The notes under the pieces are model-generated. The model was given only the letters and a program-made list of their open reading frames with translations, was not told the DNA's origin and did not search any database. Made by a program: the position numbers and the translations under genes. This document shows, in pieces, positions 44,291 to 54,013 of a stretch of 64,000 nucleotides of DNA. This stretch comes from Methylobacterium sp. Leaf91 (GTDB taxonomy: Bacteria > Pseudomonadota > Alphaproteobacteria > Rhizobiales > Beijerinckiaceae). The first letter of the stretch is position 1. Each line of letters starts with the position of its first letter. The stretch is taken from contig NZ_LMMP01000001.1 of NCBI RefSeq assembly GCF_001422815.1, positions 371,919 to 435,918 on the forward strand. Direction: 5' to 3'.

Positions 44291-45715
44291 TTATCTCCGC
44301 GGTCGCCGTTCGCCCGCGCTCGCTGGCCCGCGTGTTGGGGGCGGGGACGACCGCTCCACCATGAAATCCGGACAATCGAGCCAGCCGTTGGAGACACGGC
44401 CCGCGACACGGGTGAGGCGGTAGCGATCGTTGAGGAGCCCGTCGAACAGCACGTCGATCTCGCGCAGACGCTGGAACACCACGAACTCGTCCACATCCGC
44501 CACGACGATCTCGGATCCGCGGATGGCGGGGTTCGTCCCGAGCTTGCGCTCGACGAAGGCGATGACGCGCTCGGGCGTCACCATCACCCGCTGGCGGAAG
44601 GCGTCCTTGGCGAGGATGAAGGCCTCGATCGCCGGGTCGAGATGGATCTCCGGCAGGGGCTCGGACAGGATCGCTGTCCGCCTCATCCGAGGCGTATAGA
44701 AATGAGGCTCCCCGATCGGCGGACGCAGCAGCGAGACCTGGGCGAGGGGCGCCGAATCCGACCATTCGGCAGCCCCCACCACCCGTAGCGCCGCCGCCGT
44801 GCGCTCGATCCGGTCGGAATCGCGGTGATCCGTGTAGCGCAGGGACGCGGCGATCCGGCGCTCCAGCCGGGCGACGATGTCGGCGACGCTGTCGAGATGC
44901 CGGTCGAGCCCCTCGAAGATCGACAGGATCTCCGCGAGGTCGCGCCGCACCGCCCGCTCGGCGAGGGGAAGGTCGGCGGCCCGCCCCTCACGCAGTCCCG
45001 CTTCGGCGAGGGCCCGGATGGTGAGGGGGTCGCGCAACGCCCGTCCGGCCTCCCGGACGATGCCGGAGCGGAAGCGGAACGGGTTCAGTCGTGTGTGAAG
45101 GGTACGGTAGTCACTGACGAGGTGGCGCGCGACGAACTCCTCGAAATAGAGCCGGAACGCCGTACCCTGGTCCTCCTCGCGCAGGATGCGCTCCTCGATC
45201 TTGCGCATGGAGCCCGCGAGGCTGCGCAGGTGTCCGAGGAAGGCGCGGGACGCCTTGGCGGCGTTGACCAGGGCCTCCGAACGCTCGGCCGGGTTGGCCA
45301 CGGCACTCTCGAGACTGCCCAGCACTTCGAGCACGGCGCCGCCATAGGAGCGGGTCTCGCCCCGATCGATACGCGCCAGTTCCTCGATGACGTGGCGGGC
45401 ATCGGGGTCGAGATCGACCACCGGCACGTAGCGCTCGCGCCGCTCCACGAGCCAGCCGGCCTCCAGGAGACGCCGATAGACCGCGGAGCGGCGCTCGATC
45501 GGATCGGCCGGCGTGGCATCGTCGTCGGCGATCTCGCCCTGGGACCAGTCGGCGGAAAAATCGCCGATGGAGGCGAGCAACTCGCTCTTGCGCAGAGGTT
45601 CGGTAGTCTCTGCGAAGACGCGCGCATGCAGATGCAGCAGCAGGGCCGCGTTGAAAGCCCGGCTCGGCGAGGCGAGCGGCTTGAACAGGTCGTCGGAGAG
45701 GCGGGCGAAAAGCAT
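44291..45715 (-). CDS. jetA: JetA/MksF-like kleisin subunit of a Wadjet-type complex
   Basis: The 474-residue protein matches the Wadjet JetA family. The N-terminal segment LFKPLASPSRAFNAALLLHL is characteristic, followed by winged-helix regions, a long helical middle (about 140-300) and a C-terminal winged helix. It should bridge the JetC heads and bind JetB. It is the first gene of the operon, 79 bases after the divergently unrelated secreted-protein gene stop region. The C-terminal 20 residues are arginine- and proline-rich. Assignment is by family pattern; plasmid defence is not implied without JetD. Confidence 0.85.
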   Translation of the reverse strand: MLFARLSDDLFKPLASPSRAFNAALLLHLHARVFAETTEPLRKSELLASIGDFSADWSQGEIADDDATPADPIERRSAVYRRLLEAGWLVERRERYVPVVDLDPDARHVIEELARIDRGETRSYGGAVLEVLGSLESAVANPAERSEALVNAAKASRAFLGHLRSLAGSMRKIEERILREEDQGTAFRLYFEEFVARHLVSDYRTLHTRLNPFRFRSGIVREAGRALRDPLTIRALAEAGLREGRAADLPLAERAVRRDLAEILSIFEGLDRHLDSVADIVARLERRIAASLRYTDHRDSDRIERTAAALRVVGAAEWSDSAPLAQVSLLRPPIGEPHFYTPRMRRTAILSEPLPEIHLDPAIEAFILAKDAFRQRVMVTPERVIAFVERKLGTNPAIRGSEIVVADVDEFVVFQRLREIDVLFDGLLNDRYRLTRVAGRVSNGWLDCPDFMVERSSPPPTRGPASAGERRPRR

Positions 45716-45794
45716 GGCGGTGTGGACGAGGACAGCCGATGCCTCGCCCCTGAGTCAATCGGCGGGCATCAACCGCCTGTGCGTGGTCGTGTCT

Positions 45795-46136
45795 TCAAAG
45801 ACCGCGGCAGCGAGTCCGAATGAGCCCCGAGAAATCCTTCTCCGAGGTCTGCACTTCGTTGAGCTTGGCGGCCCGCTCCGCTCCGGAGAGGCAGCGGCCG
45901 TAGACGCTCGAGACCCGGCGCATGGTCTCCACGTGCCGGCGCCAGACGCGGCACCGGTTGGCATCGTCACCATCGGCCTGTTCGAGCTGGTCGATGGCTT
46001 GGCGCTGCATCGAATTGGCAACGAGGACGTCGCGCGCGCACGCGACATCGGCATGGGCGGGCGCGCCCCACAGGATGGCACACGCGACGGCGGCAGCCGC
46101 CGAAGACCGGCACTTATCCAAATTCACGCGTTTCAT
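45795..46136 (-). CDS. Small secreted cysteine-containing protein, coupled to ptsN
   Basis: The 113-residue product has a signal peptide (hydrophobic core VACAILWGAPAHA, cleavage near residue 29) and a mature helical domain with four cysteines, fitting two disulfides in the periplasm. Its ATG overlaps the ptsN stop (ATGA), so it is co-translated as the last gene after ptsN. I recognise no family. The link to ptsN may be only transcriptional. Confidence 0.65.
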   Translation of the reverse strand: MKRVNLDKCRSSAAAAVACAILWGAPAHADVACARDVLVANSMQRQAIDQLEQADGDDANRCRVWRRHVETMRRVSSVYGRCLSGAERAAKLNEVQTSEKDFSGLIRTRCRGL

Positions 46137-46600
46137 GCCGCTTCGGATTTCGTCGTCTGAGTCAGTAGAGAATAGAGCGCGCTGGAATCCCGCGCCGCGC
46201 GGATCCGCTCCAGCATGCCCGGCTCCCGCAGCAGCCGCGCCACTTGGGCGAGCGCCTTGAGGTGCTCGGCCCCTGCCCCTTCCGGAGCGAGCAGGAGGAA
46301 GGCGATATCGATGGGTTGGCCATCCAGCGACTCGAAATCCACCGGACGCTCCAGGCGGGCGACGAGGCCGAACAGGCGGTCGAGCCCCGGAAGCTTGCCG
46401 TGGGGAATCGCGACACCGTCGCCGATGCCGGTAGACCCCAGGCGCTCACGCTGAAGCAGAGTTTCGAACACCTCGCGCTCGTCGAGCGCGGGAAGCTGGC
46501 GCACCGCATGGGCGCTCAATTCCTGGAGGATCTGCTTCTTCGCGCGAGCGCGCAGAGAGGTCACCACGGAATCTGGACTGAGGAATTCCAGAACTGGCAT
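46133..46600 (-). CDS. ptsN: PTS IIA-like nitrogen-regulatory protein
   Basis: A 155-residue EIIA-Ntr protein of the nitrogen phosphotransferase system, which relays phosphate from PtsP and NPr and regulates potassium and nitrogen metabolism. The phospho-acceptor is His67 in GVAIPHGKL. The start is the ATG at 46600, because the conserved N-terminus begins there; a longer frame to 46684 crosses a hairpin and lacks support. It follows rpoN and hpf in the usual order for proteobacteria. Confidence 0.95.
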   Translation of the reverse strand: MPVLEFLSPDSVVTSLRARAKKQILQELSAHAVRQLPALDEREVFETLLQRERLGSTGIGDGVAIPHGKLPGLDRLFGLVARLERPVDFESLDGQPIDIAFLLLAPEGAGAEHLKALAQVARLLREPGMLERIRAARDSSALYSLLTQTTKSEAA

Positions 46601-46662
46601 GATAAGGACAGTCGCCCCATCGGCGACGGCCAAATGGACGCCGCTCATTTGAAATAGCGCTA

Positions 46663-46687
46663 CGGATGCGTGGTTCCCACGCATCCG
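46663..46687 (-). terminator. Hairpin between hpf and ptsN
   Basis: A perfect 11-bp stem, CGGATGCGTGG with its complement, encloses TTC. It lies about 130 bases past the hpf stop and overlaps the region just before ptsN. A second hairpin, CCGGGAT/ATCCCGG, is at 46733-46751. No U-run follows, so termination is only a possibility. Confidence 0.4.
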
Positions 46688-46819
46688 GAAACGGCCGATG
46701 GTCGACTAACGGCCCTTAGGCCGGATAGCCAGCCGGGATCACGCATCCCGGACGGCCATTCGGCCTCTCGTCACGGACCGGCTTTCTCCGAAGAAGAATC
46801 TCCGCTCCGGGCCGATCGA

Positions 46820-47431
46820 TCAGGATGCCGCGTCGGGTGGGTCCACCCATCCGATCGCTCCGTCACTGCGGCGGTATACGACGTTGATCCGTCCGGTGCC
46901 AGCATGAACGAACACGATCACAGGGGCGCCGGTGAGGTCGAGGGCCGTCACTGCCTCGCTCACCGAATGACGCTTCAGCGTCTTGGTGCTCTCGGCCACC
47001 ACGGGAGGATGCGCCTCGTCTTCCTGATCCGCCTCGTCCTCGAGGTCGTCCCCGTCCAGCTCGCTCGGCGATTGGAACACCGCATAGGCCGCCTGGACCG
47101 TCGCTCCCTCGTGCAGGGCAGCGCCATGATCCTTGAGGCGGTGCTTGTAGCGCTTCAGGCGCTTCTCGAGCTTGTCGGCGGTCTGCTCGAAACTCGAATG
47201 CGGGTCATGCGAGGCGCCCGAGGCTTCGAGGGTGAGGCCGGAAACGAGGTGGAGCACGCAATCCGTGCGGTAGGCCGTGCCGTCCCGTCGAAGCGTCACA
47301 TGGCCGGAGCAGGTGCCGTTCATGTGGCTGTCGAGATACTTCGACAAGGTCCCGGCCATTCGCTCTTCGACGCGCCCGCGAAGGGCTTCGCCAAGGTCCA
47401 GGCCATGGCCTGTGACACGCAATGACCCCAT
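46820..47431 (-). CDS. hpf: Ribosome hibernation-promoting factor, long form
   Basis: The 203-residue protein has the N-terminal HPF/YfiA ribosome-binding domain (about 1-105), an acidic linker near 125-145, and the C-terminal S30AE dimerisation domain (VVYRRSDGAIGWVDPP at the end). The long form forms 100S ribosome dimers by itself. It lies between rpoN and ptsN as in many proteobacteria and is usually under stationary-phase or sigma-54-related control. The start is the ATG directly before the first conserved strand. Confidence 0.94.
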   Translation of the reverse strand: MGSLRVTGHGLDLGEALRGRVEERMAGTLSKYLDSHMNGTCSGHVTLRRDGTAYRTDCVLHLVSGLTLEASGASHDPHSSFEQTADKLEKRLKRYKHRLKDHGAALHEGATVQAAYAVFQSPSELDGDDLEDEADQEDEAHPPVVAESTKTLKRHSVSEAVTALDLTGAPVIVFVHAGTGRINVVYRRSDGAIGWVDPPDAAS

Positions 47432-47567
47432 GTATCCTCCGGTTTTTCGACGTTCGGCAGGTGAGTAAAGGAGCGTCGGGGAGAGAAGTCAACGGAATGG
47501 AAAGCCGGCTCCGCGGGGTGCGCCGCACGCGGTTGCGGGATCGGCTCCGCGCTTCGCGGACCGCGCC

Positions 47568-49115
47568 TCAGCGGGCGTAGGCGAAATGCTCGCGGCGACG
47601 CTCGATCGAGGACGGGATACGCAACGATTCCCGGTATTTCGCCACCGTGCGACGGGCGATGTCGATGCCCTCGTCGCGGAGCTTCTGCACCAGCGCATCG
47701 TCCGAGAGCACGTCGCTGGCCGCCTCGCCGTCCACGAGCTGCTTGATCCGGTGGCGCACGGCTTCGGAGGAATGCGAGGCCGTGCCCGCGGCCCCCGGAA
47801 TGGCGGCGGTGAAGAAGTACTTCATCTCCAGCGTGCCGCGGCTGGTGCCGATCGACTTGTTGGAGGTGACCCGCGAGACGGTGGATTCATGCATGCCGAT
47901 GGCCTCGGCGACCGTCTTGAGGTTGAGGGGCCGCAGATGGGCCACTCCGTTGACGAAGAACGCATCCTGCTGGCGCACGATCTCGGAGGCGACCTTGAGG
48001 ATGGTCCGCGCCCGCTGCTCCAGGCTTCGGGTGAGCCAGTTGGCGGTCTGCAGGCATTCGGACAGGAACGCCTTGTCGCCCTCGGCCGACGCGCCGCGCG
48101 AGACGCGGGCATAGTAGCTCTGGTTCACCAGCACGCGGGGCAGCGCCTCGGCGTTGAGTTCCACGAGCCAGGACCCGTCGGAGGCAGCCCGCACGAACAC
48201 GTCGGGGATAAGAACCTCCACGGCGCGCGAGCCGAAGGCCCGGCCGGGCTTGGGATCGAGACGGCGCAGCTCGGCCAGCATGTCCACGAGGTCCTCGTCG
48301 TCGACGCCGCAGAGACGGCGCAGGCTCGGAAAATCGCGCTTGGCCACGAGGTCGAGGCGGGAGACCAGCGCCTGCATCGCCGGATCGAACCGGTCCCGTT
48401 CGCGCAGCTGCAGGCTCAGGCATTCGGCGAGATCGCGGGCGGCGATTCCCGGCGGATCGAAGGTCTGGATCAGCTTCAGCATCCGCGCCACCGAATCGAG
48501 GCTGGCGCCGAGGCGCTCGGCCACCTCGTCGATGGATTCGCGCATGTAGCCGGCATCGTCCACCGCATCGATGAGGAAGCCGGCGATCAGCCGGTCGCCC
48601 GGGTCGCGCGTGGCGAGATCGAGCTGCGCGCTGAGATGCTCGCGGAGAGAGACTTCCGAGGTCAGGGTCGCCTCGAAATCCGGCGCCTCTCCATCGAAGC
48701 TGCCGCCGGTATTGCCGTAGGGCGCAGGTGTCAGAGACAGCATGTCGCCGGACGCGGCCTCGCGGGCATGGCTGGGATTCTCGTCGGAAAAGACGTTGTC
48801 GAGGCGGGTGTCGAGGACGCTCTCCATCTCGGCACCGCTGGCGGTGAGCTCGGTCGCCATCCAGTTGTCCGGCTCGGACGAATCGAAATCCCCCTCGCCG
48901 TCGCCCGAGGCGTCCACGGCCGGCTCCGTGCCTACGCGCTCACCGTCCGCATCGCCTTCGACGCGCTCCAACAGCGGGTTTCGCTCGAGTTCGGCGTCGA
49001 CATAGGTGGCGAGGTCGATCTGGGAGAGCTGAAGAAGCTTGATCGCCTGGAGAAGCTGTGGCGTCATCACCAGGGCTTGGCCCTGACGCATTTCCAGTCG
49101 CTGCAGCAAACTCAT
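47568..49115 (-). CDS. rpoN: RNA polymerase sigma-54 factor
   Basis: The 515-residue protein has all parts of sigma-54. The glutamine- and leucine-rich region I is at residues 1-50 (MTPQLLQAIKLLQLSQ), followed by an acidic region II, a core-binding region and the helix-turn-helix. The C-terminal RpoN box reads ARRTVAKYRE, which contacts the -24 promoter element. It directs genes for nitrogen, carbon and envelope functions. It is 136 bases upstream of hpf. A 516-base gap separates it from lptB, so it likely has its own promoter. Confidence 0.97.
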   Translation of the reverse strand: MSLLQRLEMRQGQALVMTPQLLQAIKLLQLSQIDLATYVDAELERNPLLERVEGDADGERVGTEPAVDASGDGEGDFDSSEPDNWMATELTASGAEMESVLDTRLDNVFSDENPSHAREAASGDMLSLTPAPYGNTGGSFDGEAPDFEATLTSEVSLREHLSAQLDLATRDPGDRLIAGFLIDAVDDAGYMRESIDEVAERLGASLDSVARMLKLIQTFDPPGIAARDLAECLSLQLRERDRFDPAMQALVSRLDLVAKRDFPSLRRLCGVDDEDLVDMLAELRRLDPKPGRAFGSRAVEVLIPDVFVRAASDGSWLVELNAEALPRVLVNQSYYARVSRGASAEGDKAFLSECLQTANWLTRSLEQRARTILKVASEIVRQQDAFFVNGVAHLRPLNLKTVAEAIGMHESTVSRVTSNKSIGTSRGTLEMKYFFTAAIPGAAGTASHSSEAVRHRIKQLVDGEAASDVLSDDALVQKLRDEGIDIARRTVAKYRESLRIPSSIERRREHFAYAR

Positions 49116-49631
49116 GGTGTTGCCCCGACGCCTTCAGGTGAGCCCAGCCGAGGGCAGGCACAGAACCCCTACGCCACTCGGCATGAATATTGCTTCTTTT
49201 TCTCTTCGCATATGTCTATCGCCATCTCGCCCTGCCGTCAAAGCGCGAAGTGCGTGATTCCCCTGGACTTGCCGCAGCGCAACATCGAAGCGGATAGCTC
49301 AGAGTAGTCCCTGTCCGGCCCGGACAAACCCAAGGCTCTGATATTCCACGTCAAAAAGCCATCGCCTCGCGAGCGACATTGCCGGCTCGCTGAAACAACA
49401 TGCACAAAACGCATGCACTCCAAAGAAGGCATGAAGTTTGGCGACAAAATAGGCAGTGGGTGGAAGGGTACCGGCTGAGGCCGGGAGGCATCCGTTGCCT
49501 CGGGCCATCCGCGAGGCGGCAACGCAGCATCGCGGTCGCCTCGTCTCACCGCATGTCACATCTGGAATGAATCAGGTCGTGCGAGTCGCGCGAAGCTTCG
49601 CGGTCCTTGGACCCTACTAGCCAGCGAGGAC
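49116..49631. other. 516-base gap between lptB and rpoN
   Basis: No gene is supported: the only longer frame (49238-49549, minus) has no ribosome site and no family resemblance. The region next to rpoN is AT-richer (minus-strand AGAGAAAAAGAAGC) and may carry the rpoN promoter. In many relatives lptB and rpoN are closer. Confidence 0.55.
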
Positions 49632-50525
49632 CTAAAGGCGGAAATCCTCGCCGAGATAGAGACGCCGCGCATCCTCATTGGCAACGATCTCGGCCGGCGT
49701 ACCCTCGGTGAGGATGCGGCCGGAATGGGCGATATAGGCGCGGTCGATGAGGCCCAGCGTCTCGCGCACGTTATGGTCGGTGATGAGAACGCCGATCCCG
49801 CGCTGCTTCAGGTGCTTCACCAGATCCTGGATGTCGCCCACCGCGATGGGGTCGATGCCGGCGAAGGGCTCATCGAGGAGCATGAAGCTCGGAGAGGTCG
49901 CCAGCGCGCGGGCGATCTCGCAACGGCGGCGCTCCCCGCCCGAAAGCGCGATCGAGGGTGATTTGCGCAGGCGCGCGATGTCGAATTCCTCGAGCAGCGA
50001 ATCGAGCTTGCGCTCGCGCTCCTTGCGGTTCGGCTCCACCACTTCGAGCACCGCGCGGATATTGTCCTCCACCGACAGGCCGCGAAAGATCGAGGCTTCC
50101 TGCGGCAGATAGCCGATGCCGAGACGGGCCCGCTGATACATCGGCAGGTGGGTGATCGGCAGGCCGTCAAGACTGATCGAGCCGCGATCGGCCGAGACCA
50201 GTCCGGTGATCATGTAGAAGATCGTGGTCTTGCCCGCGCCATTGGGGCCGAGCAGGCCCACGGCCTCTCCGTTGCGCACGGTCAGCCCAGCCTCGTGGAC
50301 CACGGTACGCGCGCCATAGCTTTTGCGGAGGCCCTCGACGTGGAGGATGCCCGGACCGCCGCCATTCCCGGACAGGCCCGTCTCCCCGGCCGCCGGCCGT
50401 CCCTTACCGCGGCCGAAGAGGCGCGACAGGAGCGACGGCGCACGCCCGGCTCCGTCTGAGACGGACCCGGCGATTCGCGGGCTGATCGGATCCGGCACCG
50501 AGGCCAGCGGCAGAGCGGAGGTCAA
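49632..50525 (-). CDS. lptB: LPS export ABC transporter ATP-binding protein
   Basis: An ABC ATPase that powers extraction of lipopolysaccharide with LptF and LptG. Walker A is GPNGAGKTT, the signature is [15 protein letters not shown], Walker B is [13 protein letters not shown], and the switch is TDHNVRETL. The start is uncertain: a TTG at 50525 overlapping the lptA stop (TTGA) gives 297 residues, and a GTG at 50498 is possible. Either way there is an N-terminal extension of about 50 residues (low-complexity, with [12 protein letters not shown]) beyond the roughly 240-residue family core. It is translationally linked to lptA. Confidence 0.94.
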   Translation of the reverse strand: MTSALPLASVPDPISPRIAGSVSDGAGRAPSLLSRLFGRGKGRPAAGETGLSGNGGGPGILHVEGLRKSYGARTVVHEAGLTVRNGEAVGLLGPNGAGKTTIFYMITGLVSADRGSISLDGLPITHLPMYQRARLGIGYLPQEASIFRGLSVEDNIRAVLEVVEPNRKERERKLDSLLEEFDIARLRKSPSIALSGGERRRCEIARALATSPSFMLLDEPFAGIDPIAVGDIQDLVKHLKQRGIGVLITDHNVRETLGLIDRAYIAHSGRILTEGTPAEIVANEDARRLYLGEDFRL

Positions 50526-51262
50526 TTGGCCTGCGCTCTCGGTTTCGCGGCAGGCTTGTCCGCGCTGGCTTCGGAAGGCTTGGGTGCTGGCTTGCCCGCA
50601 GCGCTCGCCGGCTGGGCGCAGCCCTTGGCCCCGCCCTTGGCGGCTTCCTCCTTCTGCGGCACGAACATCGCGGAGACGCGGCCGCCGGCCACCGGGTCCA
50701 TGTTCGCCCGGCCGGTATTCATGTCGTAGACGAGGCGGCTGCCGCGGGTGACGTTCTGGCACTGGCTCAGCACGACATTGCCGGTGAGCACGATGCGCTT
50801 GGCCTCCTGGTCGAATACGGCATTGTCTCCGGTGGCGACCTGATCGTTCTGCACCACGGTGACAGGGCCAGCGCATTCCACCTTCTGGATACCGTTCTCG
50901 GCCATACCGGCTGGGGATTTGGCGCCATCGGCGGCAGGCGCGGGTGCCCCGGGCTTGGCATCCTTGCCGCGCTTGTAATGCACCGTCATCGTCGAGCAGC
51001 GGATGGTGCTGTCGCCCTGCACGGCCACGACGTTGCCGGCGAAGATCGCCTTGTTCTCCCGGTCGAACACGTCGAGCCGGTCCGCGTCGATCTTCACGGG
51101 GTCCTTGCCACCGCTCGCGCCGAAGGTGCTCCCGGGAGCGGTCGGCTTGTTCGCCTTCGCAGCAGGCGCCGGAGACGTGCCGGACGGAATCTGCGCCACT
51201 GCATTCCCCGCCGCGAGGAGGCCGCAGAGGGCGAGGGTGGAGACCAGCGTGGAACGGTTCAC
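50522..51262 (-). CDS. lptA: LPS transport periplasmic protein LptA
   Basis: A 246-residue periplasmic protein with a signal peptide (cleavage near AVAQ, residue 24). An OstA-type beta-jellyroll follows ([21 protein letters not shown], then [20 protein letters not shown]), and a lysine/alanine/proline-rich tail of about 40 residues ends it. It forms the periplasmic bridge for LPS. The start is a GTG overlapping the lptC stop (GTGA) and the stop overlaps the lptB start, so lptC, lptA and lptB are coupled. Confidence 0.93.
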   Translation of the reverse strand: MNRSTLVSTLALCGLLAAGNAVAQIPSGTSPAPAAKANKPTAPGSTFGASGGKDPVKIDADRLDVFDRENKAIFAGNVVAVQGDSTIRCSTMTVHYKRGKDAKPGAPAPAADGAKSPAGMAENGIQKVECAGPVTVVQNDQVATGDNAVFDQEAKRIVLTGNVVLSQCQNVTRGSRLVYDMNTGRANMDPVAGGRVSAMFVPQKEEAAKGGAKGCAQPASAAGKPAPKPSEASADKPAAKPRAQAN

Positions 51263-52023
51263 CGGCGTGCCTCCCCATCCTGCGGTTCGGCGGCGGAGGT
51301 GAGGATGCGCGGCGATTTCACGTCTGGCTTGCTCTCGGAGCCGGCGCCCTCGGCCTTGTCCGATCCGTGGAACACCGCGTGGACGTTGCCGATGAAGGAG
51401 ATGACGCGGCCGTTATCGACCATGTCGAGGCCGTCGGAGGCCACCGTCCCGGTGGGAAGCGTCACAGCGACGGCCTGGTCGGACTTCACCGTCCCGGCCT
51501 TGAAATCAATGGCGGCGGTGAGGAGACGGATATCCTCGCCCTTGTCGGTCCAGAGCTTGATGTCGCGTTCGAGAACCAGGGTCTCGCGTGCCGAATCGAA
51601 CAGGCCCGAGGCGGCTTCCATATGGGCGAGCCCGCCGGAATCGTCGGTGACGAGATGGCCCTTCATCGCCTGCAGTTCGATCAAAGTCGGCTTGCGCACG
51701 TCCTGGAAGGCGGCCGTGGCGATGACCTCGTAGCCCCGATCGTCCTTCCGGAAACCGGACAGACGCGGGTTCTCCATCTTGACCTTGGTGCCCGACAGGG
51801 TGACCGGCCCCATGGTGACGGCCGGCAGGACGGTGCCGAAGGGGTTGAACAGCGTCCCCACGACGAGGGCGAGAATCGCCGCACCGGCAGAGAGAGGAAT
51901 GAGGCGGCGCAGGTAGCGAACCTGCGTACTGTGGTTGCGAGCCCGCTTATGAGCGCGGTTGCGGCGCGCATCGGCTCCCGATCCCGTCGTCCCCGTCGCG
52001 TGGATGGCGTCGACCCCGTGCAT
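51259..52023 (-). CDS. lptC: LPS export system protein LptC
   Basis: A 254-residue bitopic inner-membrane protein. A basic cytoplasmic stretch ([11 protein letters not shown]) precedes a single membrane helix at about 46-66, and a periplasmic LptC beta domain follows. It hands LPS from LptBFG to LptA. The start at the ATG 52023 is favoured over a frame to 52095 because the latter adds an unlikely leader. It is followed by lptA with a GTGA overlap and preceded by nrnC with a 281-base gap. Confidence 0.9.
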   Translation of the reverse strand: MHGVDAIHATGTTGSGADARRNRAHKRARNHSTQVRYLRRLIPLSAGAAILALVVGTLFNPFGTVLPAVTMGPVTLSGTKVKMENPRLSGFRKDDRGYEVIATAAFQDVRKPTLIELQAMKGHLVTDDSGGLAHMEAASGLFDSARETLVLERDIKLWTDKGEDIRLLTAAIDFKAGTVKSDQAVAVTLPTGTVASDGLDMVDNGRVISFIGNVHAVFHGSDKAEGAGSESKPDVKSPRILTSAAEPQDGEARR

Positions 52024-52304
52024 GGTGATGATCCGAGCCGCTTCGCCTGACCGATCCGATGAGACACCGGCACGTTGCACCCTGCAACATGCCACATCCC
52101 GTCAATCATGTGCTGAGCCGTGCCTGCCAGCGTCAACCATGTCGAGCGCCGGATGCGCGCGGCCGATGGCGAAGTTGTGGCCGTGCAACAACCTTATGGG
52201 CGGAGCATTGAGGAATCATCAACCGCACGGGGTCGCAGGGGCACGGTCGATGTGCGCCGCCGCACCGTCCCCTGCACACCCTCCTGCGGCATGCGCGTGC
52301 CCGA

Positions 52305-52931
52305 TCAGGTGTGGGCGAAGATGTCGGTCTCGGCCCAGCCTTCGAGATCGAGGAGGGAGCGGGTCGGCAGGAAGTCGAAACAGTTCCGCGCGAGATCCGT
52401 GCGCCCTTCGCGGGCGAGCATCGCATCGAGGCGGGCGCGCGCTGCATGCAGATGCAGCACATCGGAGGCCGCATACTCCACCTGCGCCTGGCTCAGGGAC
52501 TCGGCGCCCCAATCCGAGGATTGCTGCTGCTTCGATAGGTCGACGCCCACGAGTTCGCGGACCACGTCCTTGAGGCCGTGCCGGTCGGTATAGGTGCGGG
52601 CGAGCTTGGAGGCGACCTTGGTGCAGTAGACGGGGGCCGGCATCACGCCGAAGGCCCTGAACAGCACGGCGAGGTCGAACCGGGCGAAATGGAAGATCTT
52701 CGTCACAGCCGGATCGGCCAGCACGCGCTTGAGTATTTCGGGCGGGCTCGAGCCAGGTACGATCTGCACGACATCGGCACTGCCGTCGCCGCGCGAGATC
52801 TGGACGACGCAGAGCCGATCACGATGCGGATTGAGACCCAACGTCTCGGTATCGATGGCGATGGCCGCGCCCGGCACGTAATCGGCCGGGAGATCGCCGC
52901 GATGGACGCGGATGATGGGCTGAGGAGGCAT
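52305..52931 (-). CDS. nrnC: NrnC-type 3'-5' exoribonuclease (RNase D-like, nano-RNase)
   Basis: A 208-residue DEDDy exonuclease. The motifs are AIDTETLGL (D27, E29), KIFHFARFDLAVL and YAASDVLHLH with the tyrosine of the DEDDy class. There is no HRDC domain, so this is the short alphaproteobacterial NrnC rather than full RNase D. NrnC degrades dinucleotides and very short RNAs, replacing Orn, and also finishes breakdown of pGpG from c-di-GMP. That fits the many c-di-GMP enzymes in this window, though the link is inferred. It lies upstream of the lpt genes on the same strand. Confidence 0.93.
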   Translation of the reverse strand: MPPQPIIRVHRGDLPADYVPGAAIAIDTETLGLNPHRDRLCVVQISRGDGSADVVQIVPGSSPPEILKRVLADPAVTKIFHFARFDLAVLFRAFGVMPAPVYCTKVASKLARTYTDRHGLKDVVRELVGVDLSKQQQSSDWGAESLSQAQVEYAASDVLHLHAARARLDAMLAREGRTDLARNCFDFLPTRSLLDLEGWAETDIFAHT

Positions 52932-53038
52932 CGGTTCTGTGTCTTCTGGCGGGGCAATCGCTACCCCGGCCGCGTAACACCGCGCCTGCCCGCGAACAAC
53001 CCGGCGCCGGACGAACGCCGGGTCATCGAGCCGGGCGG

Positions 53039-53443
53039 CTACTTCTGCTTGGCGATGACCTTGTCTTTAATCCCGTCATAGACGCCCTGTGTGAGGATCT
53101 TCTTCGACACGAGCTGGTCCTTGCCGTGATAGGGCCGGCCCTTGACGATCGCTGCGGAGCGCGCCGCACCGATACCGGGCAGGGCTTCAAGTTCCGCCAC
53201 CGAGGCGCTGTTCAGGTCGATGAGATCGACCTTGGCCGATGGCGTGACGGGAGCGACGGGCTTGTCCGCCGTGGGCTTAGCCGGGGCGGCCGGAGCTGTC
53301 GGAGCCTTCGGTGCAACGGTGGGAGGGGTGGACGTCGAGGGCGTCGACGGGCTCGGTGCTTGGGCAAGGGCGGGAGCCGCCACGAGGCAGCCGAGCACGG
53401 CCAGAGTGCGGAGCAGAGATGTGGTCATGCGAGATGAAGTCAC
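53039..53443 (-). CDS. ComEA-like secreted helix-hairpin-helix protein
   Basis: A 134-residue protein with a signal peptide (ending near ALAQA), a proline/alanine/threonine-rich linker (about 28-70) and a C-terminal helix-hairpin-helix pair (LNSASVAELEALPGIGAARS at about 77-96). This is the layout of ComEA, the periplasmic DNA-binding protein of natural transformation. Short proteins of this type also occur without competence genes. The start is the GTG at 53443 with GGGAG seven bases upstream. No other competence genes are in the window, so DNA uptake is not claimed. Confidence 0.85.
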   Translation of the reverse strand: MTSSRMTTSLLRTLAVLGCLVAAPALAQAPSPSTPSTSTPPTVAPKAPTAPAAPAKPTADKPVAPVTPSAKVDLIDLNSASVAELEALPGIGAARSAAIVKGRPYHGKDQLVSKKILTQGVYDGIKDKVIAKQK

Positions 53444-53758
53444 GGCAATCTCCCGGGATGTGGCGGCGCAGTCTTCGACGAGGCGTCACCGTATCTGCAA
53501 AGTGAAGTGCGACGGTTGAACCGGCGCTTAACGGGACTTCACAGACCGGTGAACCTTCCGGCGAGTCCGGACCGGCAGCCTCCCCGCAGGATCGGCGGTT
53601 CCTTTTTCCGGACGTCCGACCTCGGGCGGCTCTAGCCAGACGGCCGATGTATCGCTATACACCCGCCATCGAATCTCCGTTTGAACACGGTGCCGAGGTT
53701 GCCTCTTCCCTCGCGGGGCGGCGCCCGTGCACCCTTTTTGCCGTAGCAGGACTACCCC
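53444..53758. other. 315-base divergent region between the ComEA-like gene and rpmF
   Basis: No gene is seen. The region should carry promoters for both flanking genes. An AGGA ribosome site eight bases before the rpmF start is the only element that can be named. Confidence 0.55.
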
Positions 53759-53947
53759 ATGGCCGTTCCGAAGCGAAAGACCTCCCCCTCGCGGCGCGGC
53801 ATGCGCCGGTCCGCCGACGCCCTCAAGGCTCCGACCTATGTCGCCGACAAGGATTCGGGCGAGCTGCGTCGTCCCCACCACATCGATCTGAAGACCGGCA
53901 TGTACCGCGGTCGCCAGGTCCTCAAGGTGAAGTCGGCCGAGGCCTGA
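53759..53947 (+). CDS. rpmF: 50S ribosomal protein L32
   Basis: A 62-residue basic protein starting [18 protein letters not shown], the signature of L32. The alphaproteobacterial type is seen, without the four zinc-binding cysteines. Length and sequence fit the family fully. It stands alone and is followed by a strong terminator at 54014-54035. Confidence 0.98.
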   Translation: MAVPKRKTSPSRRGMRRSADALKAPTYVADKDSGELRRPHHIDLKTGMYRGRQVLKVKSAEA

Positions 53948-54013
53948 TTCTTCGCTCCGTCATCGGTCCGATAAGGACCGGGACGAAACGACGTCATGAA
54001 ACTCTGTCTTGCG

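Noticed and set aside
49238..49549. Possible 103-aa gene upstream of rpoN on the minus strand
   Set aside because: No ribosome site, no predicted structure and a composition unlike coding DNA nearby.
53039..53443. Natural competence locus
   Set aside because: Only a ComEA-like protein is present; no comEC, comF or pilus genes are in the window.
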